Assembly (NCBI RefSeq): GCF_009711465.1 | Contig: NZ_SMME01000837.1 | Location: forward strand, 1-36,123 | Length of the DNA stretch: 36,123 nt | From: Parendozoicomonas verongulae | GTDB taxonomy: Bacteria > Pseudomonadota > Gammaproteobacteria > Pseudomonadales > Endozoicomonadaceae | Direction: 5' to 3' | Part shown: piece after piece, positions 6,351 through 14,665 of the stretch | How the letters are laid out: every line of letters starts with the position of its first letter | How positions within the stretch are numbered: position 1 is the first letter of the stretch | Program-made: the position numbers and the translations under genes | The notes under the pieces: generated by a model | What the model was told of the DNA's origin: nothing | The model's input: only the letters and a program-made list of their open reading frames with translations | Database searches by the model: none

Positions 6351-7487
6351 ATGAAAAGCAAGCCATCATCAAATCAAATACAGTGTGAATTTGAAAGCTC
6401 AGAAAGAGATATACAAGAAACCAGACGACACAATGCACGTTTACTAGCTGCGACATTTAAAAATCTGAGTGCTTTTGCTAACGCAATAGGCCGTACGCAC
6501 AGTCATGTCAGTCGATTCATGGGGAAAACCCCTACCCGGGGAATAGGCCCCAAGATTGCTCGTGAAATAGAAGCCGCCTGCGAGAAGCCCCATGGCTGGC
6601 TAGACGCATATCGTCACTCTCTTGATGAAGACACCAATCACCAGCTTGCAGACCGTATAGCAGAAGCAATCTGCAGCTCAGATAGGTCACAACGACAAAT
6701 AGCTATCGAAATTGGTGTGCCACCTCAAACCATAACAAAGTGGATAAGAAGTGGTTCGATTAGCAAGCATAACGTAAGCAAACTTGCAGAAGCTACCAGC
6801 GTCAACACCTATTGGCTTCTTACTGGTGACACCGAGCACTCTGACAATGCTATAAGCGCCCCAACGCCCCCACAAGAAACATGGAATGAAACCACCTGTC
6901 AGATCAAGAGGCTTGTTTGGGAGGCTCTGAGCTGCACCGCAAATATCAAGCACATGCAAGATAGTATCCGCCAGCAGGAAAGCAAGTTAAACAGCCTGAA
7001 AAGTGAAATATTGGCTGTTCACACTCGCTTCAACGATGAGTTGTTTAATTCTTTCTGCACTGAGGGTAGTTCTGACAGCCTTCAGGACTTTGTCAATCAG
7101 GAACTTCCCTACACCTTCCTGATTGAAGATGTGCTGATCACAATCCCTGAAGATGCTGAAACCGCAGACCATGTCGGCATTGAAGTGATTCCCCGGCTCA
7201 CGGCCATTGTGCCTGCACCTTCAGCAGAAGAAAGCGAGGAAGAAGAACCTGCGGTTGAAGAGAGTGATGCGAATGTCATTGGTTCACGGATTGCCACGCT
7301 TCGCAAAGACAAAGGATGGAGCCAGGATCAGCTGGCTGACGCGATCTGGAAACAGACTGAAACCCGTATCACCCAGCAAAGCATTCACCGAATAGAAACC
7401 GGTGAAACCAAAAACCCCCGACGTTTAAAAGCCTTTGCCGAAACACTGGGGGTGACTGAAAAGTTTATTCGCTTTGGTGATGACTGA
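6351..7487 (+). CDS. Multi-domain phage regulator with three HTH domains
   Basis: A 378-residue protein of unusual build. HTH-1 (about 27-88) resembles the N-terminus of phage repressors (LSAFANAIGRTHSHVSRFMG). HTH-2 (about 97-161, RSQRQIAIEIGVPPQTITKWIRSG...SVNTYWLLTGD) is CI-like. A helical stretch (187-222) and a domain at 215-285 follow; that domain recurs in the next gene. After an acidic linker (291-307, SAEESEEEEP...) comes a third, XRE-type HTH (309-376, LRKDKGWSQDQLADAIWK...QQSIHRIETG). There is no protease domain. As first gene of the early operon, next to a probable CI/Cro operator, it is likely an early transcription regulator, perhaps replacing lambda N or CIII. The function is unknown; the domain reading is firm. 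Ribosome site AAAGGA. Confidence 0.85.
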   Translation: MKSKPSSNQIQCEFESSERDIQETRRHNARLLAATFKNLSAFANAIGRTHSHVSRFMGKTPTRGIGPKIAREIEAACEKPHGWLDAYRHSLDEDTNHQLADRIAEAICSSDRSQRQIAIEIGVPPQTITKWIRSGSISKHNVSKLAEATSVNTYWLLTGDTEHSDNAISAPTPPQETWNETTCQIKRLVWEALSCTANIKHMQDSIRQQESKLNSLKSEILAVHTRFNDELFNSFCTEGSSDSLQDFVNQELPYTFLIEDVLITIPEDAETADHVGIEVIPRLTAIVPAPSAEESEEEEPAVEESDANVIGSRIATLRKDKGWSQDQLADAIWKQTETRITQQSIHRIETGETKNPRRLKAFAETLGVTEKFIRFGDD

Positions 7488-7597
7488 TCACCTTGCCCCC
7501 TTTAAAGCAGTGCCCATAACTGTGAAGCCACAGATGCAGTTATAACAAAAGCCGTTAACACAACGATCAACAAAACAACGATCTAACGGAAGAGACA

Positions 7598-8068
7598 ATG
7601 AAAACACAAAAATCAGACATTCGTCTGGCGGGTTCGCTTGTGCCTAAAAAACCAATGAACAAGGAAACCATGCTGCTCCAGATTCGCGAAAAGGTTACCG
7701 CCATGGCGAGCCTGCGAGACATGCGCATTGCACAACGTCGTTCCTTTGAAAAAGCACAACAGCGGCTGGGGGAAGAAATCGACACCCTGAGTCAGGAAAT
7801 CAACAAGCTCTACGCGGTGTTCAACGACACGGTATTCAACGAGTGTCGTGTAGAGGAAGGCGGCATTTTTGATCACGAAAAGCAGCAGGAACTGTATCTG
7901 GCCAACTGCCTGCCTGAAACGTTCATGGTTGACGACCTCATCGTTGAGTTTGAAGACGAAGATGGCGACGTCAACGTAACCCGCATCCCCAGCCTGTCCA
8001 GCGTGACCGCAACCCTTTCTGCTTCCAGCAGTAACAACAAGACCATGACCGAAGGAGAACAGTCATGA
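7598..8068 (+). CDS. Hypothetical early phage protein, paralogue of the central domain of the three-HTH regulator
   Basis: A 156-residue protein. Residues 20-72 form a predicted helix or coiled coil; 66-133 align with residues 218-283 of the upstream regulator: VFNDTVFN vs RFNDELFN, CLPETFMVDDLIV vs ELPYTFLIEDVLI, and TRIPSL vs EVIPRL. So a helical hairpin plus a small beta domain occurs once alone and once flanked by HTH domains. It has no catalytic motif. It has a GGAAGAG ribosome site and a 4-bp overlap with the next gene. It may partner with, or compete with, the regulator by hetero-oligomerisation (inference). Confidence 0.7.
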   Translation: MKTQKSDIRLAGSLVPKKPMNKETMLLQIREKVTAMASLRDMRIAQRRSFEKAQQRLGEEIDTLSQEINKLYAVFNDTVFNECRVEEGGIFDHEKQQELYLANCLPETFMVDDLIVEFEDEDGDVNVTRIPSLSSVTATLSASSSNNKTMTEGEQS

Positions 8069-8832
8069 GCAATGAAGCTCTGGCGGCTATCGATGTCGCC
8101 GAAACCACCATGCTCGGCGACCTGATCAAGGTGGTTGTCGATGAAATGAAGGCGATGCCCGATGTGTGGCAGAAGCTGCCGGAAGTGCAACAGCAGGAAG
8201 TGATTGACCGGGTGCAGAAGCAGTGTCAGTCCGCCGTCGTTCAGGCTGTGCACATTATCGCCTCTCAGGATCGGGCCACCCTGAATGCCACAGTGGATAC
8301 GGTCACTTTCAAGGATGGTGTGAAAGCGGTGCTGAAGATGCCGGGCAACACACCGGGCCGTCACGATCTGGCGGACGCGGAAGGGGAAATCGTGATGATC
8401 GTTATCCCTGAGACCGAGGCTTACCTGGGCGGCGAAACACCGGAAGCGGACCCTGATCAGGGCTTTATGGATTTTGAATCCGGCACCTCCGACCCGCTTT
8501 ATCAGGATGCCGTGTCGTTTGTTATGGAGTCTGGCAAGGCGTCCATTTCCGCCATCCAGCGCCATCTGAAAACCGGTTACAACCGCTCGGCCCACATGGT
8601 CGATGCCATGGAAGCCACCGGTGTTGTTTCAGCTGCCAGCAAGGATGGCACCCGCACGGTGCTCGCCAGAAGCGAAGGCCAGATATACCGGCACACCTGC
8701 GACGCCTGCGGCTGGAAAGAAAGCTCCACAATCGAGGAAGAACTGAAGGCCATGGTCGCCAGTCATGACGCTATCGACTGCCCCGGCACCATGAACCCGG
8801 ACGAAGAAGACGCCAGCCAGTTTCAGGACTGA
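8065..8832 (+). CDS. FtsK gamma-domain protein with C-terminal zinc-ribbon-like motif
   Basis: A 255-residue protein. Residues 143-201 (DPLYQDAVSFVMESGKASISAIQRHLKTGYNRSAHMVDAMEATGVVSA...TVL) closely match the gamma winged-helix domain of FtsK, which in the translocase reads polarity sequences and activates XerD. There is no motor domain. Residues 15-70 are helical, 75-121 look like a small beta domain, and C212-x2-C215 with C239 and nearby His residues suggest metal binding. In this early operon, beside recombination genes, it could bind chromosomal KOPS sites, tether to host recombination, or regulate transcription; none of these is shown. Start overlaps the previous stop (ATGA). Confidence 0.85.
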   Translation: MSNEALAAIDVAETTMLGDLIKVVVDEMKAMPDVWQKLPEVQQQEVIDRVQKQCQSAVVQAVHIIASQDRATLNATVDTVTFKDGVKAVLKMPGNTPGRHDLADAEGEIVMIVIPETEAYLGGETPEADPDQGFMDFESGTSDPLYQDAVSFVMESGKASISAIQRHLKTGYNRSAHMVDAMEATGVVSAASKDGTRTVLARSEGQIYRHTCDACGWKESSTIEEELKAMVASHDAIDCPGTMNPDEEDASQFQD

Positions 8833-8875
8833 GCTGCCCTAAACCCCAATAAAAACAGCAAACGGTAAGAAGACC

Positions 8876-9328
8876 ATGGAACTGAAAGTAGCGATCGACA
8901 ACAAGGCACCTCAAAAACATGATCTGGCTCAGCCTGGCCGACTGGATCACCTGGCCTACCAGCTGGAGCAGGCCAAGAAGGTTGAGACGGAAGCCCGCGG
9001 TGCACGTATCGCCATTGAGGAGGAGATCCTCAAGAACGTGGGCGTGAAAGAGGAAGGCAGCGCCACGGTAAAGAGTGACTACTACAAGGTCACCACCACT
9101 GGCGGTGTTACCCGCTCTCTGGATGCCAAAAAGTGGGCAGACGTTCAGGGTCGTTTGCCTGAGCAGATAGCCGCCAAGGTGGTGCGCCTGAAGCCGGAAC
9201 TGGACACCCGCCAGTTCAAGGCCCTTGCCGATCTACAGCCTGAGCTTTACGGCATCATGGCGGAAGCTGTGACCACCAAGCCCCGCAAGGCTTCTGTGAA
9301 AATTGAACGACTGGAGGCAGACAAGTAA
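8876..9328 (+). CDS. Hypothetical phage protein of a Sak4-type recombination module
   Basis: A 150-residue, helix-rich protein (LDHLAYQLEQAKKVETEARGARIAIEEEIL at 23-52) followed by a small beta segment (SATVKSDYYKVTTTGGVTRSLDAKKW, 62-87). Proteins of this shape are regularly encoded just before Sak4-like ATPases in siphophages and prophages. No enzymatic motif is visible; the general pattern (helical coil then short DNA-mimic-like strand region) has unknown function. The stop shares one base with the start of the ATPase gene (TAATG), implying coupled translation. Ribosome-site-like GGTAAGAAG precedes the ATG. Confidence 0.75.
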   Translation: MELKVAIDNKAPQKHDLAQPGRLDHLAYQLEQAKKVETEARGARIAIEEEILKNVGVKEEGSATVKSDYYKVTTTGGVTRSLDAKKWADVQGRLPEQIAAKVVRLKPELDTRQFKALADLQPELYGIMAEAVTTKPRKASVKIERLEADK

Positions 9329-10119
9329 TGGCGCTGTCTCTTAACTCCATCAGCCGTGCGGCGGGGCTGTCTGCCCCCCGCCTGCTGATCTACTCCGATG
9401 CCGGTGTGGGTAAAACCACCTTCGCCGCTGGTGCGGATGCTCCGATCTTTCTCTGCACAGAGGATGGCCTTGGCACCCTGCAGGTGGATGCCTTCCCGAA
9501 GCTGAACAGCTTTGGGGACGTGATTGAAGCTTTGTCCGCACTCTATAACGAGCAGCACGAGTTCAAAACCGTGGTGCTGGACAGCGTAGACCACCTTGAG
9601 CCTCTGATCTGGCAGCAGGTGTGCGCCGAGCACAACAAGAACTCCATTGAAGACTTCGGCTACGGCAAAGGCTACGTGGAAGCGTTGTCCCAGTGGCGCT
9701 TGCTGATTCAGTGGCTGAACGCCCTTCGCAATGACCGGGGCATGGGTATTGTGCTGATTGGTCATGCGGAGATCCGGCGCTTTGAGTCTCCGGAAGTGGA
9801 CAGCTTTGACCGTTATCAGATCAAGCTGCACAAGAAGGCCAGCGACCTGATTCAGGAAAGCATGGATTGCGTGCTGTTCGCCAATTACAAGACCGTTGTC
9901 CACAAGGAAGACAAGGGCTTCGGCCAGAAGAAAAGCCGCGGCGTGTCTACGGGGGATCGTGTGCTGTACACCGAAGCCCGCCCGGCTTTCGTCGCGAAAA
10001 ACCGTTACTCCCTGCCCGGTGAGCTGCCCCTGTCGTGGGAGGCATTCAGCCAGGCACTGAGACAATCCACCCAACCACATACGCAAACACAACAACCCCA
10101 GCAAGAGAAGGGAGCATAA
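9328..10119 (+). CDS. Sak4-like AAA_24 ATPase (phage recombinase)
   Basis: A 263-residue P-loop protein of the AAA_24/Sak4 group, RecA-like ATPases thought to promote single-strand annealing together with an SSB. Walker A is SDAGVGKTT (23-31), Walker B TVVLDSVDHL (about 84-93), and a sensor-like VLIGHAEIRRF lies near 146-156. The C-terminus is short. Flanking genes fit: a helper protein before, DUF669 (possible SSB role) immediately after, and an exonuclease two genes on. Together they make a self-contained recombination system that could work without host RecA. Confidence 0.88.
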   Translation: MALSLNSISRAAGLSAPRLLIYSDAGVGKTTFAAGADAPIFLCTEDGLGTLQVDAFPKLNSFGDVIEALSALYNEQHEFKTVVLDSVDHLEPLIWQQVCAEHNKNSIEDFGYGKGYVEALSQWRLLIQWLNALRNDRGMGIVLIGHAEIRRFESPEVDSFDRYQIKLHKKASDLIQESMDCVLFANYKTVVHKEDKGFGQKKSRGVSTGDRVLYTEARPAFVAKNRYSLPGELPLSWEAFSQALRQSTQPHTQTQQPQQEKGA

Positions 10120-10121
10120 CC

Positions 10122-10754
10122 ATGGCCGGTTTAGGATTTCAGGCAAACCAGTACAACCCGTCACAGGGTTTCGAGCCACTGCCCAATGGCGAGTATATCG
10201 CCATGATCACCGAAGCGGAGATCAAGAACACCAAGGCCGGTAACGGTCAGTATGTGAAGTTCACCTGGGCGATTGTGGACGGCCAGTACGCCAACCGCAA
10301 ACTGTGGAGCAACCACAATATCGTCAACCCCAACCCGACGGCTGAGAAGATTGGCCGGGAAGAGATCAGCGCCATTGCCCACGCGATCGGCCGCCCTGAT
10401 GCCAGCGACACCGACCTGTTCATGAACGTACCCTGCAAGATCAAGGTAAAGATCAAGCAGGAGACGGGCCGCGACCCTCAGAACGAGATCAAGAACTGGG
10501 AGGCTGTTGGTCAGGGTTCCTTTCCCGGACAGCAAGCCCCTTTCGCACAATCCCATGCCCCAGCCCCCGCACCAGCGCAAGCAGCCCCCCAGCCTGCAGC
10601 AGCTCCAGCAGCAGCGGCTCCGGGAATGGCGCCAGCGCCGCAGGCAGGAGCAGCGGTCGGGTATCAGGGTGCGCCAGTAGCTCAGCAGGCATCCGCAGCC
10701 AAGCCACCCGCTCCCGGTCAGGCTCCGGCCGCAGCGCCCCCCTGGAACCAGTAA
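10122..10754 (+). CDS. DUF669 family protein, probable phage ssDNA-binding partner
   Basis: A 210-residue protein. Residues 10-140 match DUF669 (YNPSQGFEPLPNGEYIAMITEAEIKNTKAGNGQYVKFTWAIVDG..NRKLW). The family neighbours phage recombinases and is thought to act as an SSB-like protein. Residues 145-205 are almost entirely Pro/Ala/Gln (a flexible tail), ending in APPWNQ, reminiscent in design of SSB tails though without the acidic DDDIPF tip. I chose the ATG at 10122, preceded by GAAGGGAG, because the family motif starts right after it; the longer upstream frame overlaps the ATPase gene. Confidence 0.85.
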   Translation: MAGLGFQANQYNPSQGFEPLPNGEYIAMITEAEIKNTKAGNGQYVKFTWAIVDGQYANRKLWSNHNIVNPNPTAEKIGREEISAIAHAIGRPDASDTDLFMNVPCKIKVKIKQETGRDPQNEIKNWEAVGQGSFPGQQAPFAQSHAPAPAPAQAAPQPAAAPAAAAPGMAPAPQAGAAVGYQGAPVAQQASAAKPPAPGQAPAAAPPWNQ

Positions 10755-10824
10755 CCCTGTGTAAGACAGTGGCCGCCTGACCGGTGGCCACAGTTCCCAT
10801 CCGCTTTTTTTACTGAGACATGGC

Positions 10825-11877
10825 ATGAAGATCCCGGAAAGCAAAACAACAATCAGCGCCATCTACCAGCATTATGAAGATCATGCCGAGGATGGTTTTC
10901 GCCCGCATCTCGGTGCTTCCATCATCGGCAAGGATTGCGCCCGCGCCCTGTGGTATGACTTCCACTGGTGCACACCGGCCAGCTTCAACGGTCGTATGCT
11001 GCGCCTGTTTGAAACCGGCCAGATGGCAGAAGACCGGTTTGTGGCAAACCTGCGCAATGCCGGAGTGACTATTTTCGAGACAGATCCGCAAACTCGCCAG
11101 CAGTTCCGGGTTCAGGCTTGTGCCGGTCACTTTGGCGGCTCGCTGGATGGTATTGGTCAGGGCTTTGTTGAAGCCCCGAAAGCCTGGCACGTGGTGGAGA
11201 TGAAAACCCACTCTGAAAAGTCGTTCAAAGACCTGCAGAAAAAAGGCGTTCAGGAAGCCAAGCCCCAGCACTTCGCCCAGATGCAGATCTATATGCACCT
11301 GACCTCCACCAGCGATGGCCCCATGAAGCGGGCTTACTACATCGCTGTGAATAAAAACACCGATGAGCTCTACGGCGAGCGGGTGAAGTATGACAAGGAC
11401 GCCGCCACCAGACTGATTCATAAAGCGGCGCAGATTATCGCCAGCGATACCCCGCTGCCCAAGCTGAATGAAGACCCCACCTGGTACCAGTGCAAGTTCT
11501 GCGACCACCGGAATACCTGCCACGGCCAGCAGGCCCCGGCTGTCAACTGCCGGACCTGTCTGCACAGTACGCCGGTTGACAACGGTCAGTGGCACTGCGC
11601 CCGGTATGACTGCCCGGTTCCGGAGGCCAACCAGCGCAAGGGCTGTGCCTCACACCTTTATATCCCGCACCTGCTGTACAGCTTTGCCGATGTGATGGAC
11701 TCCGGTGAGTACTGGGTGCGCTACAAGCTGAAAAGTACAGGTCAGGAGTTTGTGACCGGTGAATCCCCTGACCAGCTGAGTTCACAGGAAATTCACGCCA
11801 CCGAGAGCAAAGACATTCTTGCCGATCCGGCGGTGCAGGCCATTCGTTCCGAATTTCAGGGAAGGCTTGTCGGCTAA
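10825..11877 (+). CDS. PD-(D/E)XK exonuclease with Fe-S cluster (Cas4/AddB-like)
   Basis: A 350-residue nuclease of the RecB/Cas4 type. The core is GGSLDGIG (D108), VVEMKTHS (E125, K127) and AQMQIYMHL (Q152...Y156). C38 (GKDCARALWYD) with C223, C226 and C232 (YQCKFCDHRNTC) reproduces the one-plus-three cysteine pattern that holds a 4Fe-4S cluster in AddB and Cas4. A second Cys group (C242, C245, C258, C263, C274) may bind zinc. Likely role: resect DNA ends so the Sak4-like ATPase can anneal strands, as lambda Exo does for Beta. It is not a CRISPR gene; no cas genes or array are nearby. The ribosome site is weak. Confidence 0.88.
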   Translation: MKIPESKTTISAIYQHYEDHAEDGFRPHLGASIIGKDCARALWYDFHWCTPASFNGRMLRLFETGQMAEDRFVANLRNAGVTIFETDPQTRQQFRVQACAGHFGGSLDGIGQGFVEAPKAWHVVEMKTHSEKSFKDLQKKGVQEAKPQHFAQMQIYMHLTSTSDGPMKRAYYIAVNKNTDELYGERVKYDKDAATRLIHKAAQIIASDTPLPKLNEDPTWYQCKFCDHRNTCHGQQAPAVNCRTCLHSTPVDNGQWHCARYDCPVPEANQRKGCASHLYIPHLLYSFADVMDSGEYWVRYKLKSTGQEFVTGESPDQLSSQEIHATESKDILADPAVQAIRSEFQGRLVG

Positions 11878-11912
11878 CCCTGATCCCAAATACAACAGAA
11901 GGAAAAAGAAAA

Positions 11913-12557
11913 ATGAGACTGAGCAAGCAAGCCAAACAGATCATGCTGGTGAACGCGCTGGAAACCATCTTCGGCAAAGAGATGGACAAGCTGAATGAGC
12001 AGCTGGTGAAGATGACCCAGAAGCTTATCCCTCTTTATGAAAAGGATATCGGCCCCTGGCAGGCCATTAACCCAGCCTTTCTTGTCACCACTTCCCGTGT
12101 GCGTCTGGCGTTCCCTGACAAAGTCGGAGACCACCAGTGGCGCAACATGGTGTTTCTGAATAAGGAAAGCCGGGAAAGAAAGCTCCGGGAAAACAATCTC
12201 GATATCCGGACTGCGTTGTTGAGCCTTCACACAACGGTTGTTGCCAAGCCTTACGAGAATTACCCCTGCCTGAAGCTGGGAATACTTCTGGCAAAGAGCC
12301 CGGCGAAACTGCGCAAGCTGGAAGAGCACAGCAACAAGACCAGAGAACTGGTGAAACGGCTGGAGAATACCCGTAGCGAACTCCAGCGTCTGATGATGTC
12401 CTGCAACACGGTAAAGGCTCTCAAGGAGGCCTGGCCGGAAGGTATTGAGAAGGGAATCCTTGAGCTTCCGGAAGAGAGCAAAACGCCCAACCTGCCGGTG
12501 GCTGTTCATAACTTGAATGAGATGGTGTTTGGTCATGACGGTCAGCGGAGAGCGTGA
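11913..12557 (+). CDS. Nmad5-like phage protein (nucleotide-modification-associated domain)
   Basis: A 214-residue protein. The start (MRLSKQAKQIMLVNALETIFGKEMDKL) and the end (TVKALKEAWPEGIEKGIL....LPVAVHNLNEMV) follow the layout of the Nmad5 group as I remember it: a T-x-x-L-x-x-x-WPE segment before a LP...LN ending. The family was linked by gene context to phage DNA-base modification; the biochemical role is not known to me. No modification enzyme is visible in this window, so a link to modified DNA is only suggestive. A good AGAAGGAAA ribosome region precedes the ATG. Confidence 0.55.
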   Translation: MRLSKQAKQIMLVNALETIFGKEMDKLNEQLVKMTQKLIPLYEKDIGPWQAINPAFLVTTSRVRLAFPDKVGDHQWRNMVFLNKESRERKLRENNLDIRTALLSLHTTVVAKPYENYPCLKLGILLAKSPAKLRKLEEHSNKTRELVKRLENTRSELQRLMMSCNTVKALKEAWPEGIEKGILELPEESKTPNLPVAVHNLNEMVFGHDGQRRA

Positions 12558-12640
12558 GCTTCTTCGCTGGATCGATGAGCAAGACGAAGCCGAGAAACTG
12601 GAAGCCTTAAATCGCATCTTCAGCTCAAGGAAAAAGAACA

Positions 12641-12862
12641 ATGAACAGGAAATACGAAGCCATGGCCAAAGTGATTCAGGGGTACCGTTTCCGCCCCGCA
12701 AGCGAACAACCAGAAAGCCCGGGCGAGTACATCGGCTACTCAACCGAGAACGGTATCTGCCTGACGCTTTTCGACGGCGACAACAACCGGTTTTTTCCGG
12801 AGGTCGATTACTGGTTGCCGATGACGAATGAGGCCGGGGAGGATCAGGCAAATGGCCTTTAA
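12641..12862 (+). CDS. Small DUF551-like phage protein
   Basis: A 73-residue protein. FRPASEQPESPGEYIGYSTENG near the start and FPEVDYWLPMTNEAGED at the end follow the pattern of small phage proteins of DUF551 type (W/F-x-P-x-S-x-x-x-P ... V-x-x-W-x-P-x). An AAGGAA ribosome site lies upstream and the frame overlaps the helicase start by 11 bp. A competing frame covers the same DNA but I judge this one real. Function unknown. Confidence 0.6.
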   Translation: MNRKYEAMAKVIQGYRFRPASEQPESPGEYIGYSTENGICLTLFDGDNNRFFPEVDYWLPMTNEAGEDQANGL

Positions 12863-14654
12863 TCTGCGCTGGTACCAGACCGACGCCATTGCCGCCATTT
12901 ATGAATACTTTGGCAGAGCTCAGGGTAACCCGCTGGTGTGCGTAAGCACCGGCGGGGGCAAGTCGGTGATTATCGCGGCGTTTATTCAGCAGGTTATGGA
13001 AGCCTGGCCGAATCAGCGGATTCTTGTTCTCGCCCATGTGAAAGAGATTCTGGAGCAGAACTTCGACAAGATTACCGCGCTCTGGCCTCTGGCTCCGGCG
13101 GGGGTTTACTCCGCAGGCCTGAACCGCAGGGATACCGACTCCGCCATTCTGTTTGCGGGTATCCAGTCGGTTCACAAAAAGGCCTTTGACCTGGGGGCGT
13201 TTGATCTGGTGATTGTGGATGAGTGTCACCTGATCAACGCCGACAAAGACGACACCATGTATACGGGCTTCTTCCGGGATATGAAGATGATGAACCCGAA
13301 GGTGAAGGTCATCGGCTTCAGTGCTACCCCTTACCGGATGAAATCAGGCTTGCTGACAGAAGGCGACAGTGCCCTGTTTGATGAGGTGGTGTATGAGACA
13401 GATATTCAGCGGCTGATTGATGAGGGCTTTTTGTCTTCACTGGTGACCAAGGGCGGCTCTGAAAAGATCGACCTGACCGGCGTTCGCACCCGTACCGGTG
13501 AGTTTGTGACCAAGGATCTTGAAAACGCTGTTCACAAGAACGATGTGACCGATAAGGCCGTGGGGGAGATCCTCCAGTACGGCAGGGACCGTAAAGCCTG
13601 GCTGATCTTCTGCGTGTCTGTTGCCCATGCCGAGGAAGTGAAAGAGCTGCTGAGTTATGAGGGGATCAGCTGCGAGTGTGTGCACGGTGGCACCCCTGCC
13701 GCAGAGCGTGAGCGCATTCTCAAAGACTACAAAGCGGGCAAGATTCGGGCGCTGACCAGCCAGGGGGTTCTGACCACGGGTTTTGATGCTCCGCTCACTG
13801 ACATGATTGCTCTGTTGCGCCCCACCAAGTCCCCCGGCCTGTACGTGCAGATTATGGGGCGGGGCCTGCGAATCAGCCCGGAGACTGGCAAGAGCAACTG
13901 CCTGGTACTGGATTACGCGGGTAATGTGGAACGGCACGGCCCCATCGACCGGATCAGCGTGGACAGTATCCGGAAAAAGCGCAAGGGCGAGCCAGGCGAA
14001 GCACCGATGAAAGAGTGCCCGGAGTGCAACAGCTTTGTGCTGGCCTTTACCAAAGACTGCCCCGACTGCGGTTACCAGTGGCCAGAGAAACCCCAGCACG
14101 AGGAGAGCGCCAGTAAGGCCGCAGTGCTTGCCAGCCAGATAGAGGCGGAGTGGCAGAATGTGGAAGACGTTCTTTACACCGTCCATCAGAAAAAGGACAA
14201 GCCGCCCTCGCTGCGGGTGACCTATCGCTGTGGCTTTGATTCCTATTCGGAATGGGTCTGCTTTGAGCACTCAGGCTTTGCCCAGAGCAAAGCGCAGATC
14301 TGGTGGTTTAACCGTGCCGGTTTTCAGGCTCCCTGCCCCCGCACAACGGCTGATGCCATAGACAAGATTGAACAGCAGGCCGTCCCCTTCCTGATACCCA
14401 GCCGAATACTGGTGCGACCTGAAGGCAAGTTCAACCGCATTGAAAACTACGACATGGCCAGCGTTGTCGGCACTCCCAGCGAGTGGAATGACAACCCGGC
14501 AGGCAAGCCAAAGATGGAACTGCAACCACCTATGGAGGTGGATGATTTCAGCGATGCAGAGGCAGCCTTCGGGGACTGGGATGATGAGGGTGACGGCATT
14601 GCCTGGGGGAGCGGTGATTTTACGGAAAGTGAAGCGGGGGAGACTCCGTTTTAG
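12852..14654 (+). CDS. Phage DEAH-box superfamily 2 helicase
   Basis: A 600-residue SF2 helicase. Walker A is STGGGKS (32-38), motif II DECH (123-126), motif III GFSATPY, motif V TTGFDAP and motif VI QIMGRGLR. After the two RecA-like domains comes a zinc ribbon (CPECNSFVLAFTKDCPDCGYQW), then a C-terminal beta-rich region (YTVHQKKDKPPSLRVTYRCG...WWFNRAGFQAPCP) often found in phage-encoded helicases of this type. It may aid replication or recombination by unwinding or remodelling branched DNA. I chose the ATG at 12852 for its GGGGAGGA ribosome site and because the RWYQTDAI motif follows at once. Confidence 0.92.
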   Translation: MAFNLRWYQTDAIAAIYEYFGRAQGNPLVCVSTGGGKSVIIAAFIQQVMEAWPNQRILVLAHVKEILEQNFDKITALWPLAPAGVYSAGLNRRDTDSAILFAGIQSVHKKAFDLGAFDLVIVDECHLINADKDDTMYTGFFRDMKMMNPKVKVIGFSATPYRMKSGLLTEGDSALFDEVVYETDIQRLIDEGFLSSLVTKGGSEKIDLTGVRTRTGEFVTKDLENAVHKNDVTDKAVGEILQYGRDRKAWLIFCVSVAHAEEVKELLSYEGISCECVHGGTPAAERERILKDYKAGKIRALTSQGVLTTGFDAPLTDMIALLRPTKSPGLYVQIMGRGLRISPETGKSNCLVLDYAGNVERHGPIDRISVDSIRKKRKGEPGEAPMKECPECNSFVLAFTKDCPDCGYQWPEKPQHEESASKAAVLASQIEAEWQNVEDVLYTVHQKKDKPPSLRVTYRCGFDSYSEWVCFEHSGFAQSKAQIWWFNRAGFQAPCPRTTADAIDKIEQQAVPFLIPSRILVRPEGKFNRIENYDMASVVGTPSEWNDNPAGKPKMELQPPMEVDDFSDAEAAFGDWDDEGDGIAWGSGDFTESEAGETPF

Positions 14655-14665
14655 GGAGAACTGGT

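Noticed and set aside
10771..10795. Small GTGGCC/GGCCAC hairpin after the DUF669 gene as a terminator
   Set aside because: The T-run lies about 16 nt away from the short 6-bp stem and the operon continues without a visible new promoter.
10825..11877. Cas4-like nuclease as a sign of a CRISPR system
   Set aside because: No repeat array or other cas gene is visible, and the neighbours are phage recombination genes.
12535..12831. 98-codon frame starting MTVSGERELLRWIDEQDEAEK
   Set aside because: The first 35 residues look protein-like, but beyond 12640 it overlaps the DUF551-like gene in another frame and turns Arg-rich. Possibly a short real gene that has lost its proper end by frameshift; not strong enough to list.
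11874..13229. 451-codon minus-strand frame opposite the Nmad5-like gene and helicase
   Set aside because: It crosses three real plus-strand genes and gives a basic, featureless protein.
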